From Streptomyces pseudovenezuelae (GTDB lineage Bacteria; Actinomycetota; Actinomycetes; Streptomycetales; Streptomycetaceae), in the NCBI RefSeq assembly GCF_029892565.1, contig NZ_JARXVH010000008.1, forward strand, positions 186,001-250,000: a stretch of DNA of 64,000 bases, given 5' to 3'. This document shows positions 49,161 to 58,633 of the stretch, in pieces. Each line of letters opens with the position of its first letter. The first letter of the stretch is position 1. The position numbers were made by a program, and so were the translations under genes. The notes beneath the pieces are model-generated. The model worked only from the letters and a program-made list of their open reading frames with translations, was not told the DNA's origin and made no database searches.

Positions 49161-50405
49161 ATGACCGCACCGCTGCACGAGGCCCACCCCGACGGTCCGG
49201 GACGGCCGTCGCACGAGGCCCGTCCGGCCGGCCCCGGGCGGGCCCTGCCCGACACGCAGCAGGGCATGCGCCGCCGCAATCTGGCCCGGGTCATGCACGC
49301 CGTCAGCGCCGAAGGGCCGCTCTCCCGGGCCGCCGTGGCCTCGCACATCGGTCTGACCCGGGCGGCCGTGTCGACCCTCGTCGACGAGCTCATACGCTCG
49401 GGGCTCCTCGAAGAACTGGGCCCCGAGCGGCCCGGCCGGGTGGGCCGTCCCGGCTCCGCCCTCGCAGTCAGCGGGCACGGCCCCGCTGGCATCGGCGCCG
49501 AGGTAGGCGTCGACCACCTCGCGGTATGCGCCGTCGATCTGCGCGGGCAGGTGCGCGCGAAGGCCGTGCGGCACGGCGCCAACCGTGGCCGCTCCCCCGG
49601 CCCTGTGGTCGAGGAACTCACCGAACTGGTGCGTCAAGTCGTCGGCGAGGCGGAGCGTGAGGGGCTGTGGCCCGCCGGTCTCGCGGTGGCCGTCCCCGGC
49701 CTGGTGGCGCGCGACGCCCGCACCGTCGTACGCGCCCCGAACCTCGACTGGCACGACACCGATCTCGGTGCCCTGCTGCCCACGGACTTCCCGCTGACCG
49801 TCGACAACGAGGCCAACTTCGGCGCACTCGCCGAACTCTGGCTCGGCAAGGACGCTCCGTTGGACTTCCTTCACGTGTCGGCGGAGATCGGCATCGGCGC
49901 GGCCGTCGTCGTGGCCGGCGGGCTGCTGCGTGGAACGCGCGGTTTCGCGGGCGAGTTGGGGCATGTGCCGGTGCGTCCGGACGGGCCGGAGTGCGCCTGC
50001 GGCGGGCGCGGGTGTCTGGAGCAGTACGCCGGTGAGGAAGCGGTACTGCGCGCGGCGGGCCTGGAGCCGGGCGAGGACCGGGTCGGGCTGCTCGCGGACC
50101 GGGCGGCCGAGGGCGACGAGGACGTACGGCGTGCGCTGCACGACGCGGGCACGGCGCTCGGCATCGCGCTGACCGGGGCGGTCAATCTGCTGGACCCCGA
50201 GAGCGTGGTCCTGGGCGGTGCGCTGGCCGGGCTCGCGCCCTGGCTGCTGCCGTCGCTGGAGGCCGAGTTGGACCGGCGCACGGCAGGGCCCGCCTGTCCG
50301 GTGTCGGTGTCGCGGCTGGGGTCCGAGGGGCCGTTGCTGGGCGCCGCGCACTCGGTGGTGCGGGCGGTCCTCGACGACCCGGCGGCGGTGGCGGGACGGG
50401 CCTGA
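49161..50405 (+). CDS. ROK-family transcriptional regulator (xylose repressor type)
   Basis: A 414-residue ROK protein. The first ~40 residues are Pro/His-rich and probably disordered. A winged helix-turn-helix follows (NLARVMHAVSAEGPLSRAAVASHIGLTRAAVSTLVDELIRSGLL), then the ROK fold with GIGAEVGVDHLAVCAVDL, the sugar-binding ExGH (FAGELGHVPV) and the zinc site CACGGRGCLEQY. Position directly after xylB makes it the probable XylR that represses xylA/xylB in the absence of xylose. The ATG at 49161 has only a weak ribosome site, consistent with low expression or coupling. Confidence 0.9.
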   Translation: MTAPLHEAHPDGPGRPSHEARPAGPGRALPDTQQGMRRRNLARVMHAVSAEGPLSRAAVASHIGLTRAAVSTLVDELIRSGLLEELGPERPGRVGRPGSALAVSGHGPAGIGAEVGVDHLAVCAVDLRGQVRAKAVRHGANRGRSPGPVVEELTELVRQVVGEAEREGLWPAGLAVAVPGLVARDARTVVRAPNLDWHDTDLGALLPTDFPLTVDNEANFGALAELWLGKDAPLDFLHVSAEIGIGAAVVVAGGLLRGTRGFAGELGHVPVRPDGPECACGGRGCLEQYAGEEAVLRAAGLEPGEDRVGLLADRAAEGDEDVRRALHDAGTALGIALTGAVNLLDPESVVLGGALAGLAPWLLPSLEAELDRRTAGPACPVSVSRLGSEGPLLGAAHSVVRAVLDDPAAVAGRA

Positions 50406-50460
50406 TCACGGCCCCAATCTCCGCTGGCTCCGCGGCTGTTCACCCCTGTGGGTGAGCGAG

Positions 50461-50469
50461 TTATCCACA
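50461..50469 (+). other. Isolated perfect DnaA-box-like nonamer
   Basis: TTATCCACA in the 197-base gap upstream of the amino-acid/amide permease, the second copy of the same nonamer in this window (first at 22886-22894, minus strand). Confidence 0.4.
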
Positions 50470-50602
50470 GTCATGGCGTCGTCCACCGAAGCACGCTGTG
50501 CCCTTCTGCCCGACCCGCGAGCGCCGTACCGTGATTCACGCGAGGCACACCCGTCCCGACGGGCGATGTCGAGCAAGTCGGCGTGAATTGAGGGGGATTC
50601 AC

Positions 50603-52087
50603 ATGGTGGGGGAAGTGGCAGCGGGCCTCAGGCCTGACGCGATCGGACTGCGCGAGGTCCTGTTCCAGAGCATCACGGCCATGGCACCGGCCGCGGCGGT
50701 CGCCGCGTCCATCCCGTCCGGTGCCGCCTTCGCGGGCGGCAGCCTGCCGCTCGCCGTGCTGATCGCCCTCGTGGCCTGTCTGTTCACCGCGTCCTGCGTG
50801 GCCGAGCTGGCGCGGGAACTCCCGAGCGCCGGCTCGGTGGCAACCTACGCGGCGCAGGGCCTGCACCCCACCGTGGGCTTCCTCGTCGGCTGGGGTTACG
50901 TGTTCGTGGAGGCACTGATCCCGCCGCTGCTGCTTCTGCAGCTGGGCTTCACGACCGCGGGGACGCTGCACCAGGAGTGGTCCTCGTATCCGGCGGACCT
51001 GTGGTGGCCGTGGGCGCTCGCGGGTGCGGCGATCATCGCGGCCGCCGGCTACTTCGGGGTGCGCGCGTCGGCCCGGTTCGGCACGGTCCTCGGTGTCTTC
51101 GAGGTGCTCGTCTTTCTCATCTTCGCCGTCTGGCTGATCGGCAAAGCGGGCGGCGACAACACGCTGTCGGTGTTCGGTACATCCCACACACCCGCGGGCC
51201 ACGAGGGCGTCAGCGGGGTCTTCGCCGGGTCGGTGTACACCGTCCTGGCCTTCGCCGGATTCGAGGCCGCGGCACCGCTCGCGGAGGAGACGAGGAACCC
51301 GCGCCGCACGATGCACCGCGCGGTGCTCGGCGCGGCCCTCTCGATCGGCCTGTTCTACGTGGTCACGACGTATGCCATGACGGTGTACTTCGGTCCTGAC
51401 CGCTTCGCGACCTTCGGGGCCTCCGGGGACGCGTCCTGGGAGGGGGTGGCTCGGGCGTCGTTCGGCTTCTTCTGGGTGCTGGTGTTCCTGGCGGTGGTCA
51501 ACTCCACGATCGCCAACGCCAACGCGTGCGCCAACGTCTCGACACGGACGGCCTTCGCTCTCGCCCGAATCCGCGTCCTGCCCGGCCTCTTCGCCTCGCT
51601 CCACCCGCGCTACCGCTCCCCCGTCGCCGGGATCGCCGTGCAGACCGTGGTGGCGGTCGGCGCGGTGCTCGGGCTGGGCTTCGGCTACGACCCGGTGACC
51701 GCGTTCCTGCTGCTGGCCACGGTGATCGTCACGGTCGTGATCGGTGTGTACATCGTCGTGAACCTGGCCTGCGCCGGCTACTTCCTGCGCCGCGGGCGCC
51801 AGTCGCTCAAACCGGTACGGCACCTGGTGCTGCCCGTCCTCGGCATCGTCGCGTTCGTGCCGGCCCTGCTGACCGCCGCGGGCCTGCCCGTCTTCGACTT
51901 CGTCTCCCAGCTGACCGCTCCGGTGTCGTACGCCGGCCCGGTGGTCGGCGTGTGGATGGCGGCCGGGGTCGTGGTCCTGGTCGTCCTGCTGCGGCGCCAT
52001 CCCGAGCGCATATCCGAGACCGCCCGTGTCCACCTCGACGACCCCACCCCGAGCGGCCTTCCGCAGAACGGAGCAGCACAGCGATGA
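50603..52087 (+). CDS. APC-family permease, partner of a formamidase
   Basis: A 494-residue amino-acid/polyamine/organocation permease with twelve helices. The first helix has the APC unwound segment SITAMAPAAAVAASIPSGAAFAGGSLPLAV and the conserved loop FAGFEAAAPLAEETRNPRRTMHRAV. The 3' end overlaps the acetamidase/formamidase gene by ATGA, so the two are co-translated and probably share a substrate: the permease would import an amide or amine that the amidase hydrolyses. The ATG at 50603 has AGGGGG upstream. Confidence 0.88.
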   Translation: MVGEVAAGLRPDAIGLREVLFQSITAMAPAAAVAASIPSGAAFAGGSLPLAVLIALVACLFTASCVAELARELPSAGSVATYAAQGLHPTVGFLVGWGYVFVEALIPPLLLLQLGFTTAGTLHQEWSSYPADLWWPWALAGAAIIAAAGYFGVRASARFGTVLGVFEVLVFLIFAVWLIGKAGGDNTLSVFGTSHTPAGHEGVSGVFAGSVYTVLAFAGFEAAAPLAEETRNPRRTMHRAVLGAALSIGLFYVVTTYAMTVYFGPDRFATFGASGDASWEGVARASFGFFWVLVFLAVVNSTIANANACANVSTRTAFALARIRVLPGLFASLHPRYRSPVAGIAVQTVVAVGAVLGLGFGYDPVTAFLLLATVIVTVVIGVYIVVNLACAGYFLRRGRQSLKPVRHLVLPVLGIVAFVPALLTAAGLPVFDFVSQLTAPVSYAGPVVGVWMAAGVVVLVVLLRRHPERISETARVHLDDPTPSGLPQNGAAQR

Positions 52088-53097
52088 GCGACCCCCGGAT
52101 CCTGACCGTGCGACCCGAACCGGGCGAGTACGCCTGGACGTTCGGCGGCGCGCCGCCCGTCGCCCGGATCGCGCCCGGCACGGTTCTCGACCTGTACACG
52201 GAGGACTGCTTCGCGGGGCGGGTGCGGTCCGAGAAGGACCTGGTGTCCGAGGTGTGCGAGTTCCCGTTCCTCAACCCGCAGACCGGCCCCTTCCACATCG
52301 AGGGCGCGGAGCCGGGCGACACGGTCGCCGTGCACTTCGTGTCGATCGAGCCGGCCCGGGACTGGGCGGCGTCGACCACGGTCCCGCTGTTCGGCGCGCT
52401 GACCTCCACGCACACCACGGCCACACTCCAGCCGCCGCTGCCGGAGACCGTCTGGATCTGGCAGTTGGACCGGACGCGGCGCACGGCGCTGTTCCGGGCG
52501 CACGACAGCGACTTCGAGGCCGAGCTGCCGATGGACCCCATGCACGGCACCGTGGGTGTGGCTCCGGCGAATCTGGAGGTGCGCTCGGCCCTGGTGCCCG
52601 ACGCGCACGGCGGCAACATGGACACACCGGAGATGCGGGCGGGCGTCACCTGCTACCTCGGGGTGAACGTGGAGGGCGCGCTGCTCAGCCTGGGCGACGG
52701 GCACGCCCGGCAGGGCGAGGGCGAGACCTGCGGGGTCGCCGTCGAGTGCGCGATGAACACGATGGTGATCGTCGAGCTGCTCAAGGGCATCGCCACCCCG
52801 TGGCCGCGCATCGAGTCGGACACGCACATCATCTCGACGGGCTCGGCTCGTCCGCTGGAGGACGCGTTCCGGATCTCCCAACTCGACCTGGTGCAGTGGC
52901 TCGTGCGCGACTACGGGTTCAGCGAGCTGGACGCGTACCAGTTCGCGACCCAGGCCGTGGAGTCGCCGTTGGCCAATGTGTGCGACACGAACTACACGTG
53001 CGTGGCCAAGCTCCGCAAGCAGTGGCTGCCGGCCCGCGAGACTCACCGCGGGGTGCACGCGCGACTGCGGGAGACCGCGGCGACCCTGCTGGGTTGA
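52084..53097 (+). CDS. Acetamidase/formamidase family protein
   Basis: A 337-residue FmdA/AmdA-type amidase that splits short amides to ammonia and carboxylate. Conserved features are the start RPEPGEYAWTFGGAPPVARIAPGTVLDLYTEDCF, NPQTGPFHIEGAEPGDTVAVHF, MDPMHGTVGVAP, DAHGGNMDTPEMRAGVTCYL, LSLGDGHARQGEGETCGVAVECAMN and the end region DAYQFATQAVESPLANVCDTNYTC, the usual metal-coordinating and substrate-binding parts of the family. Translationally coupled to the permease; the pair likely recovers nitrogen from amides. Confidence 0.9.
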   Translation: MSDPRILTVRPEPGEYAWTFGGAPPVARIAPGTVLDLYTEDCFAGRVRSEKDLVSEVCEFPFLNPQTGPFHIEGAEPGDTVAVHFVSIEPARDWAASTTVPLFGALTSTHTTATLQPPLPETVWIWQLDRTRRTALFRAHDSDFEAELPMDPMHGTVGVAPANLEVRSALVPDAHGGNMDTPEMRAGVTCYLGVNVEGALLSLGDGHARQGEGETCGVAVECAMNTMVIVELLKGIATPWPRIESDTHIISTGSARPLEDAFRISQLDLVQWLVRDYGFSELDAYQFATQAVESPLANVCDTNYTCVAKLRKQWLPARETHRGVHARLRETAATLLG

Positions 53098-53135
53098 GCG
53101 GCCTCCACACACCTACGACCGAAAGGTGCGGCTCG

Positions 53136-53735
53136 ATGGAGCGAGCAAGACCGAGCACCACCAGGCGACGGTTCCTGAAGGGCACCGCACTCGCCGCCGT
53201 CCCGTACGCGTTACTCTCCGACACGCGGGCCGGTGCGCAGGCCCTGGCCGTCGACTACCCGGGCGCCGAATGGCAGGCGGCGAGCACCTCCAACTACACG
53301 GTGTCGAACCGCCCGACGGCCTATTCCCTCGACCGCGTGATCATCCATGTCACGCAGGAGACGTACGCCGGCACGCTCGCCATCTTCAAGAACCCGCAGA
53401 AGAAGGTGTCCGCGCATTACGTGGTGCGCTCCGCCGACGGTCATGTGGCGCAGTGCGTCCGGGAGGCCGACATCGCCTGGCACGCGGGGAACTGGAGCTA
53501 CAACACGCGCAGCATCGGCATCGAACACGAGGGGTGGGTGGATCAGCCTTCCTACTTCACCAACGCGCTCTACGAGCAGTCGGCGAAACTCACGGCGGCG
53601 ATCTGCGCCAAGTACGGCATCCCGAAGGACCGGGCGCACATCCTCGGGCACTACGAGGTGCCGGGGACGGACCACACCGATCCCGGGCCCAACTGGGACT
53701 GGACGCGTTACATAAGGCTGGTCAACTTCGCCTGA
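53136..53735 (+). CDS. Tat-exported N-acetylmuramoyl-L-alanine amidase (amidase_2/PGRP type)
   Basis: A 199-residue peptidoglycan amidase. A twin-arginine signal (TTRRRFLKGTALAAVPYALL, residues ~8-27) routes it through Tat. The catalytic domain shows the zinc and active-site pattern of amidase_2: VIIHVTQETYAGTL (zinc His), SAHYVVRSADG, EADIAWHAGNWSYNTRSIGIEHEG, and ILGHYEVPGTDHTDPGPNWDW with the final zinc ligands. It is expected to cut the amide between muramic acid and L-alanine outside the membrane. The gene is 38 bases after the formamidase, but that is probably a coincidence of position. Confidence 0.92.
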   Translation: MERARPSTTRRRFLKGTALAAVPYALLSDTRAGAQALAVDYPGAEWQAASTSNYTVSNRPTAYSLDRVIIHVTQETYAGTLAIFKNPQKKVSAHYVVRSADGHVAQCVREADIAWHAGNWSYNTRSIGIEHEGWVDQPSYFTNALYEQSAKLTAAICAKYGIPKDRAHILGHYEVPGTDHTDPGPNWDWTRYIRLVNFA

Positions 53736-53806
53736 CGGCAAGCCGATGCGCATCGTTCGGGTGAGGCCGGTCGAAAAGGTTGTCCGCGCGCGTACCCGGA
53801 GTGACG

Positions 53807-55129
53807 ATGTCCCCAACCGCATCGCAGTTCGAGGAGGCCCAGTTGACCGATCCGTGGGTGGCCCTCGAGCCGGGGGCCGACCCTGCCGAGCACGCGCGGA
53901 TGCTGCGTCGCGCGCACGAGACGTTCACCGAGAAGGGCACGGTGCCTTGGCCGGTGCGTTCGGTGGTGGCCGAGTCGTGGCGGCGTTCCAGGCGGGCGGG
54001 GGTGGGGCCCGACGGCACGGCGAGTGTGGATCTCACGGACGGTGACCTCGGCACCTACCGGGCCGAGCATCCGCTGGCGCGGGTGATGCCGCTGTTCCGC
54101 GAACTCATGGGGACGTTCGCGGCCGACGGCGAGCATCTGCTCGCGGTGTGCGACGCGCAAGGTCGGCTGTTGTGGGTCGAGGGGCATGCGACGACCCGGC
54201 GTGCGGCGGGGCTGATGAACTTCGTGCCGGGTGCCCGTTGGGCGGAGACGGCGATGGGGACGAACGCGCCGGGGACTGCGGTGGCGGTCGACCGGCCGGT
54301 GCAGGTCTTCGCCGCCGAGCACTTCACCCGGCGGGTGCAGCCCTGGACCTGCGCGGCGGCTCCGGTGCACGATCCGCGCACCGGGCGGGTGCTGGGTGCC
54401 GTGGACATCACCGGTGGGAACGGGCTCGCGCATCCGCACAGCCTGGGCTTCGTGCAGGCGGTCGCGCGGGCCGCCGAGAGCCAGTTGGCGCTGCTCGCCC
54501 CGGAGTGGCCCGCGGCGGACACGATCGAGCTGACGGTGCTGGGCCGTGACGAGGCGCACCTGGTCACGGGCGGGCACGCGATCAGGCTCAGCCGCCGGCA
54601 CAGCGAGATCCTCGTGCTGCTCGCCCGTCATCCGGAGGGGCTGACCGGCGACGAGTTGCTGTGCGCGCTGTACGAGGACGAGTCGGTGACGCCGGTGACC
54701 CTGCGCGCCGAACTGGCCCGGCTGCGCAGGGTTCTCGGCCCGGGGCTGCTGGATTCGCGGCCGTACCGTCTCACCGTGCCCGTGGAGTGTGACGTCGCCG
54801 TCGTCGAGCGGCGGCTGGAGACGGGGGCGGTCACCGCCGCCGCGACGGCGTACGCCGGGCCGTTGTTGCCCGGTTCCCAGGCCCCGGCGGTGGTGCGGCT
54901 CAGGCACCGCCTCGCCGACGGACTGCGTACGGCGTTGATCGCCCGCCGCGATCCCGACCTGCTCGCGGACTGGGCGCACTCGCCATGGGGCGAGGACGAC
55001 CTCGACGTGTGGCGGGCGCTCTCCGTGGTCCGGCCGACGGCGGCGGTCCGGGCCCGTCTCGCGGCACTGGAGTCCGAGTTGGCGGCACCGGGCGACTGGA
55101 CGCGGAGCGGGGCACGCCGGGGCAGTTGA
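53807..55129 (+). CDS. GAF-domain transcriptional regulator (AcoR-like N-terminus, no sigma-54 domain)
   Basis: A 440-residue regulator. The N-terminal half resembles AcoR-type GAF sensors (VVAESWRRSRRAGVGPDGT, ERxLLAVCDAQGRLLWVEGH-like, GARWAETAMGTNAPGTAV, HFTRRVQPWTCAAAPVHDP), as expected for control of acetoin/acetaldehyde-type genes, but the central AAA+ sigma-54-activating domain is absent. The C-terminal part instead has a winged helix (RHSEILVLLARHPEGLTGDELLCALYEDESVTPVTLRAELARLRRVLG). It lies upstream of an aldehyde dehydrogenase gene, on the same strand, and is its probable regulator. GGAG at 53798-53801 supports the ATG at 53807. Confidence 0.86.
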   Translation: MSPTASQFEEAQLTDPWVALEPGADPAEHARMLRRAHETFTEKGTVPWPVRSVVAESWRRSRRAGVGPDGTASVDLTDGDLGTYRAEHPLARVMPLFRELMGTFAADGEHLLAVCDAQGRLLWVEGHATTRRAAGLMNFVPGARWAETAMGTNAPGTAVAVDRPVQVFAAEHFTRRVQPWTCAAAPVHDPRTGRVLGAVDITGGNGLAHPHSLGFVQAVARAAESQLALLAPEWPAADTIELTVLGRDEAHLVTGGHAIRLSRRHSEILVLLARHPEGLTGDELLCALYEDESVTPVTLRAELARLRRVLGPGLLDSRPYRLTVPVECDVAVVERRLETGAVTAAATAYAGPLLPGSQAPAVVRLRHRLADGLRTALIARRDPDLLADWAHSPWGEDDLDVWRALSVVRPTAAVRARLAALESELAAPGDWTRSGARRGS

Positions 55130-55147
55130 GCACCGTAGGACATGTGC

Positions 55148-55230
55148 GGTGTCGTACGGACGCAGCACCGTACGGTCCCGGTGCCGTGCGGACGCGGTGC
55201 CGTGCGAAATGGCACGGCAACGTAGTTGCA
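55148..55230. promoter_or_regulatory. Repeat-rich promoter region of the aldehyde dehydrogenase
   Basis: In the 173-base gap lie the palindrome ACCGTACGGT (55167-55176), a direct repeat GTGCCGTGCG at 55181-55190 and 55197-55206, an inverted repeat TGCCGTGC / GCACGGCA (55198-55205 and 55212-55219, six-base loop) and GCAAC-GTA-GTTGC just after. This density suggests multiple binding sites for the upstream GAF regulator. Binding is inferred. Confidence 0.5.
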
Positions 55231-55302
55231 ACGTCCTCGCTCCTAGCGTCCCGAGGAACGCTGCCCAACGGCGGGCGGCGGTGCTGAAGGAGGCCGACCA
55301 GC

Positions 55303-56826
<1,524 letters not shown>

Positions 56827-56845
56827 GCCCGAAAGGCCGACGAAG

Positions 56846-56883
56846 AGGGTGCCTGACCTGGGAGAAATCCCGTCAGGCACCCT
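56846..56883. terminator. Bidirectional terminator between aldehyde dehydrogenase and PAP2 genes
   Basis: Perfect 12-base inverted repeat AGGGTGCCTGAC / GTCAGGCACCCT with a 14-base loop that holds a further GGGaGAAATCCC-like pairing, centred between the two convergent stops. Confidence 0.8.
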
Positions 56884-56890
56884 GTCGTCC

Positions 56891-57676
56891 TCAATCCCGG
56901 CCGGAGGGGCCCGGTTCGGGGTGGGCGTCAGTGAGTTCGGGCTCCAGTCCCTCCGTCAAGTCGGCGTGTCCGCGACCCGCGTCGGTGCGCCAGGCCTCGA
57001 AGGCCCAGGTGGTGAGGGCGACGACGGCGAGACCCAGGAGCCAGCCGCCCACGACATCGCTGAACCAGTGCACGCCGAGCGCGATCCGCGTGAAGCCGAC
57101 GCCGAGCACGGACACGATCGCCACGCACCAGCACAGGGCGCGCAGAGCGCGCGGCACCATGGGCAGCAGGACCAGCAGCAGGATGGCGAACGAGGTGGTC
57201 GCGGTCATCGCGTGCCCCGAGGGGAAGGAGAATCCCGGGGCGTGCGCGACCGGGTCCTCCAGGGATGGTCTGGCCCGCTCGACCACCGTTTTGACCAGCA
57301 GTCCGATGAGTCCGCCGGCCACGGCCGTCACGGCGGACCAGGCGGCCAGGCGCCAGGCCCGGCGGTAGAGCAGCCACCCGGTCAGCAGCGCGACGACCGC
57401 CCGCAGGGTGAGCGGGTCCCACACGCGGTCGGACAGGAAGCGCAGGGTGTCCGTCCACTCGGGGTGTTCGAGGGCGGTCTCGTTCAACCGCCGTGCCGCG
57501 CCCGCGTCGAGACGGCGCAGCGGCTGCCAGTGTCCCTCGATCAGGACGAGCAGCAGTCCGAAGGGGACGGCGGCGACGGCGGCGACCGCGGTCGAACCGA
57601 GCAGGTGGATGCCGAATCTCCGGTCGGCCGTCCGGCGACGGAGTTCACGAAGGCGCTGAGCCGTGGCGCGGACCAT
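56891..57676 (-). CDS. PAP2-family phosphatase
   Basis: A 261-residue membrane phosphatase with six helices and the three PAP2 signatures: KTVVERARPS (motif 1), FPSGHAM (motif 2) and TRIALGVHWFSDVVGG (motif 3). It would dephosphorylate a lipid phosphate such as phosphatidate or undecaprenyl pyrophosphate at the outer face. It is the last gene of a minus-strand run (PAP2-diacylglycerol kinase, BrkB, PAP2) with three bases to the BrkB gene. The C-terminal ~25 residues are acidic. Confidence 0.92.
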   Translation of the reverse strand: MVRATAQRLRELRRRTADRRFGIHLLGSTAVAAVAAVPFGLLLVLIEGHWQPLRRLDAGAARRLNETALEHPEWTDTLRFLSDRVWDPLTLRAVVALLTGWLLYRRAWRLAAWSAVTAVAGGLIGLLVKTVVERARPSLEDPVAHAPGFSFPSGHAMTATTSFAILLLVLLPMVPRALRALCWCVAIVSVLGVGFTRIALGVHWFSDVVGGWLLGLAVVALTTWAFEAWRTDAGRGHADLTEGLEPELTDAHPEPGPSGRD

Positions 57677-57679
57677 CCC

Positions 57680-58633
57680 TCACACTCCCGGGTCGGCTGT
57701 GATCGGACCGGGCCGCCGCGCCCGCGAGGCCTCCAACTGAGCGGCGAAGGACAGCCCAAGGAAGAGGGCGATGGAGGTCAGGTAGGCCCACAGCAGCAGC
57801 GACATGAAGGCGCTGAGCGGGCCGTAGACCGTGTCGAAGGAGCCGCTGATGCCCAGGTACAGACTCAGCAGCCAGGTCAGGACCATCCACAGCACGAGAT
57901 ACACGGCGGCGCCGAAGGCCAGCCAGGTGTAGCCGGGCTGCCGGCGCCGAGGGGAACGGCGGAAGATCGCGCTGGCCGAGAAGAGGGCCAGCAGCAGGCC
58001 GAAGGGCCAGCGCAGAATCTCGCAGAGGGTCCTCGCGCCACCGTCGAGGTGATACACCGTCACCGCCGCGGCGGCCAGGTCGCCGCCGGCCACCATCACG
58101 ATGAACCCGAGGCCGAGCGGGATCCCGGCGCTGAGGGACATCACGAGTCCGCGCAGGTACTTCTGGTGGAAGGGGCGGTCGCGTTCGTTGCCGTAGATCC
58201 GGTTGGCGCCGCGTTCGATCTGGCACATCGCGGTGGTGACGTTGACCAGGGAGAAGAGCAGGCCGAACCAGAGGGCGATCTCGTCGCCGTCGCCCGCGCT
58301 GTGGCGGCTGCGGTCCAGTGCGTCGTCGACGACGTCGGCGCTGGGACCCTGCGCGAGCCGGTGGATGGTCAGTTCGGCGAGTCTGCCGATGTCCTCCGTG
58401 TGCAGCGCGGTGGAGAGCCCGACGAAGGCGATGGCCAGCGGGATCACCGCCAGCACCGTCTGCAGGGCGAGCGCCCGGGAGTGGCTGAAGCCGTCGGCGT
58501 AGCGGAACCGGACGAAGGAGTCGCGCAGCAGCGGCCAGCGGCCGTAGCGGCGCAGCGAGGTCAGCGCCTCGTCGGCCGAGAGGTCGTCGCCGCTCATGTC
58601 GCGGGTCTCGGGGACCTTGGTGGCGGTGCCCAT
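57680..58633 (-). CDS. YihY/BrkB-family membrane protein
   Basis: A 317-residue integral membrane protein with six or more helices, of the YihY/virulence-factor-BrkB family: RDSFVRFRYADGFSHSRALALQTVLAVIPLAIAFVGL, then WFGLLFSLVNVTTAMCQIERGANRIYGNERDRPFHQKYLRG and LYLGISGSFDTVYGPLSAFMSLLLWAYLTSIALFLG. The family's role is unsettled; it is not RNase BN. Its start directly abuts the stop of the PAP2-diacylglycerol kinase gene, and its stop lies three bases before the PAP2 gene, so the three are one operon, likely in lipid turnover. Confidence 0.9.
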   Translation of the reverse strand: MGTATKVPETRDMSGDDLSADEALTSLRRYGRWPLLRDSFVRFRYADGFSHSRALALQTVLAVIPLAIAFVGLSTALHTEDIGRLAELTIHRLAQGPSADVVDDALDRSRHSAGDGDEIALWFGLLFSLVNVTTAMCQIERGANRIYGNERDRPFHQKYLRGLVMSLSAGIPLGLGFIVMVAGGDLAAAAVTVYHLDGGARTLCEILRWPFGLLLALFSASAIFRRSPRRRQPGYTWLAFGAAVYLVLWMVLTWLLSLYLGISGSFDTVYGPLSAFMSLLLWAYLTSIALFLGLSFAAQLEASRARRPGPITADPGV

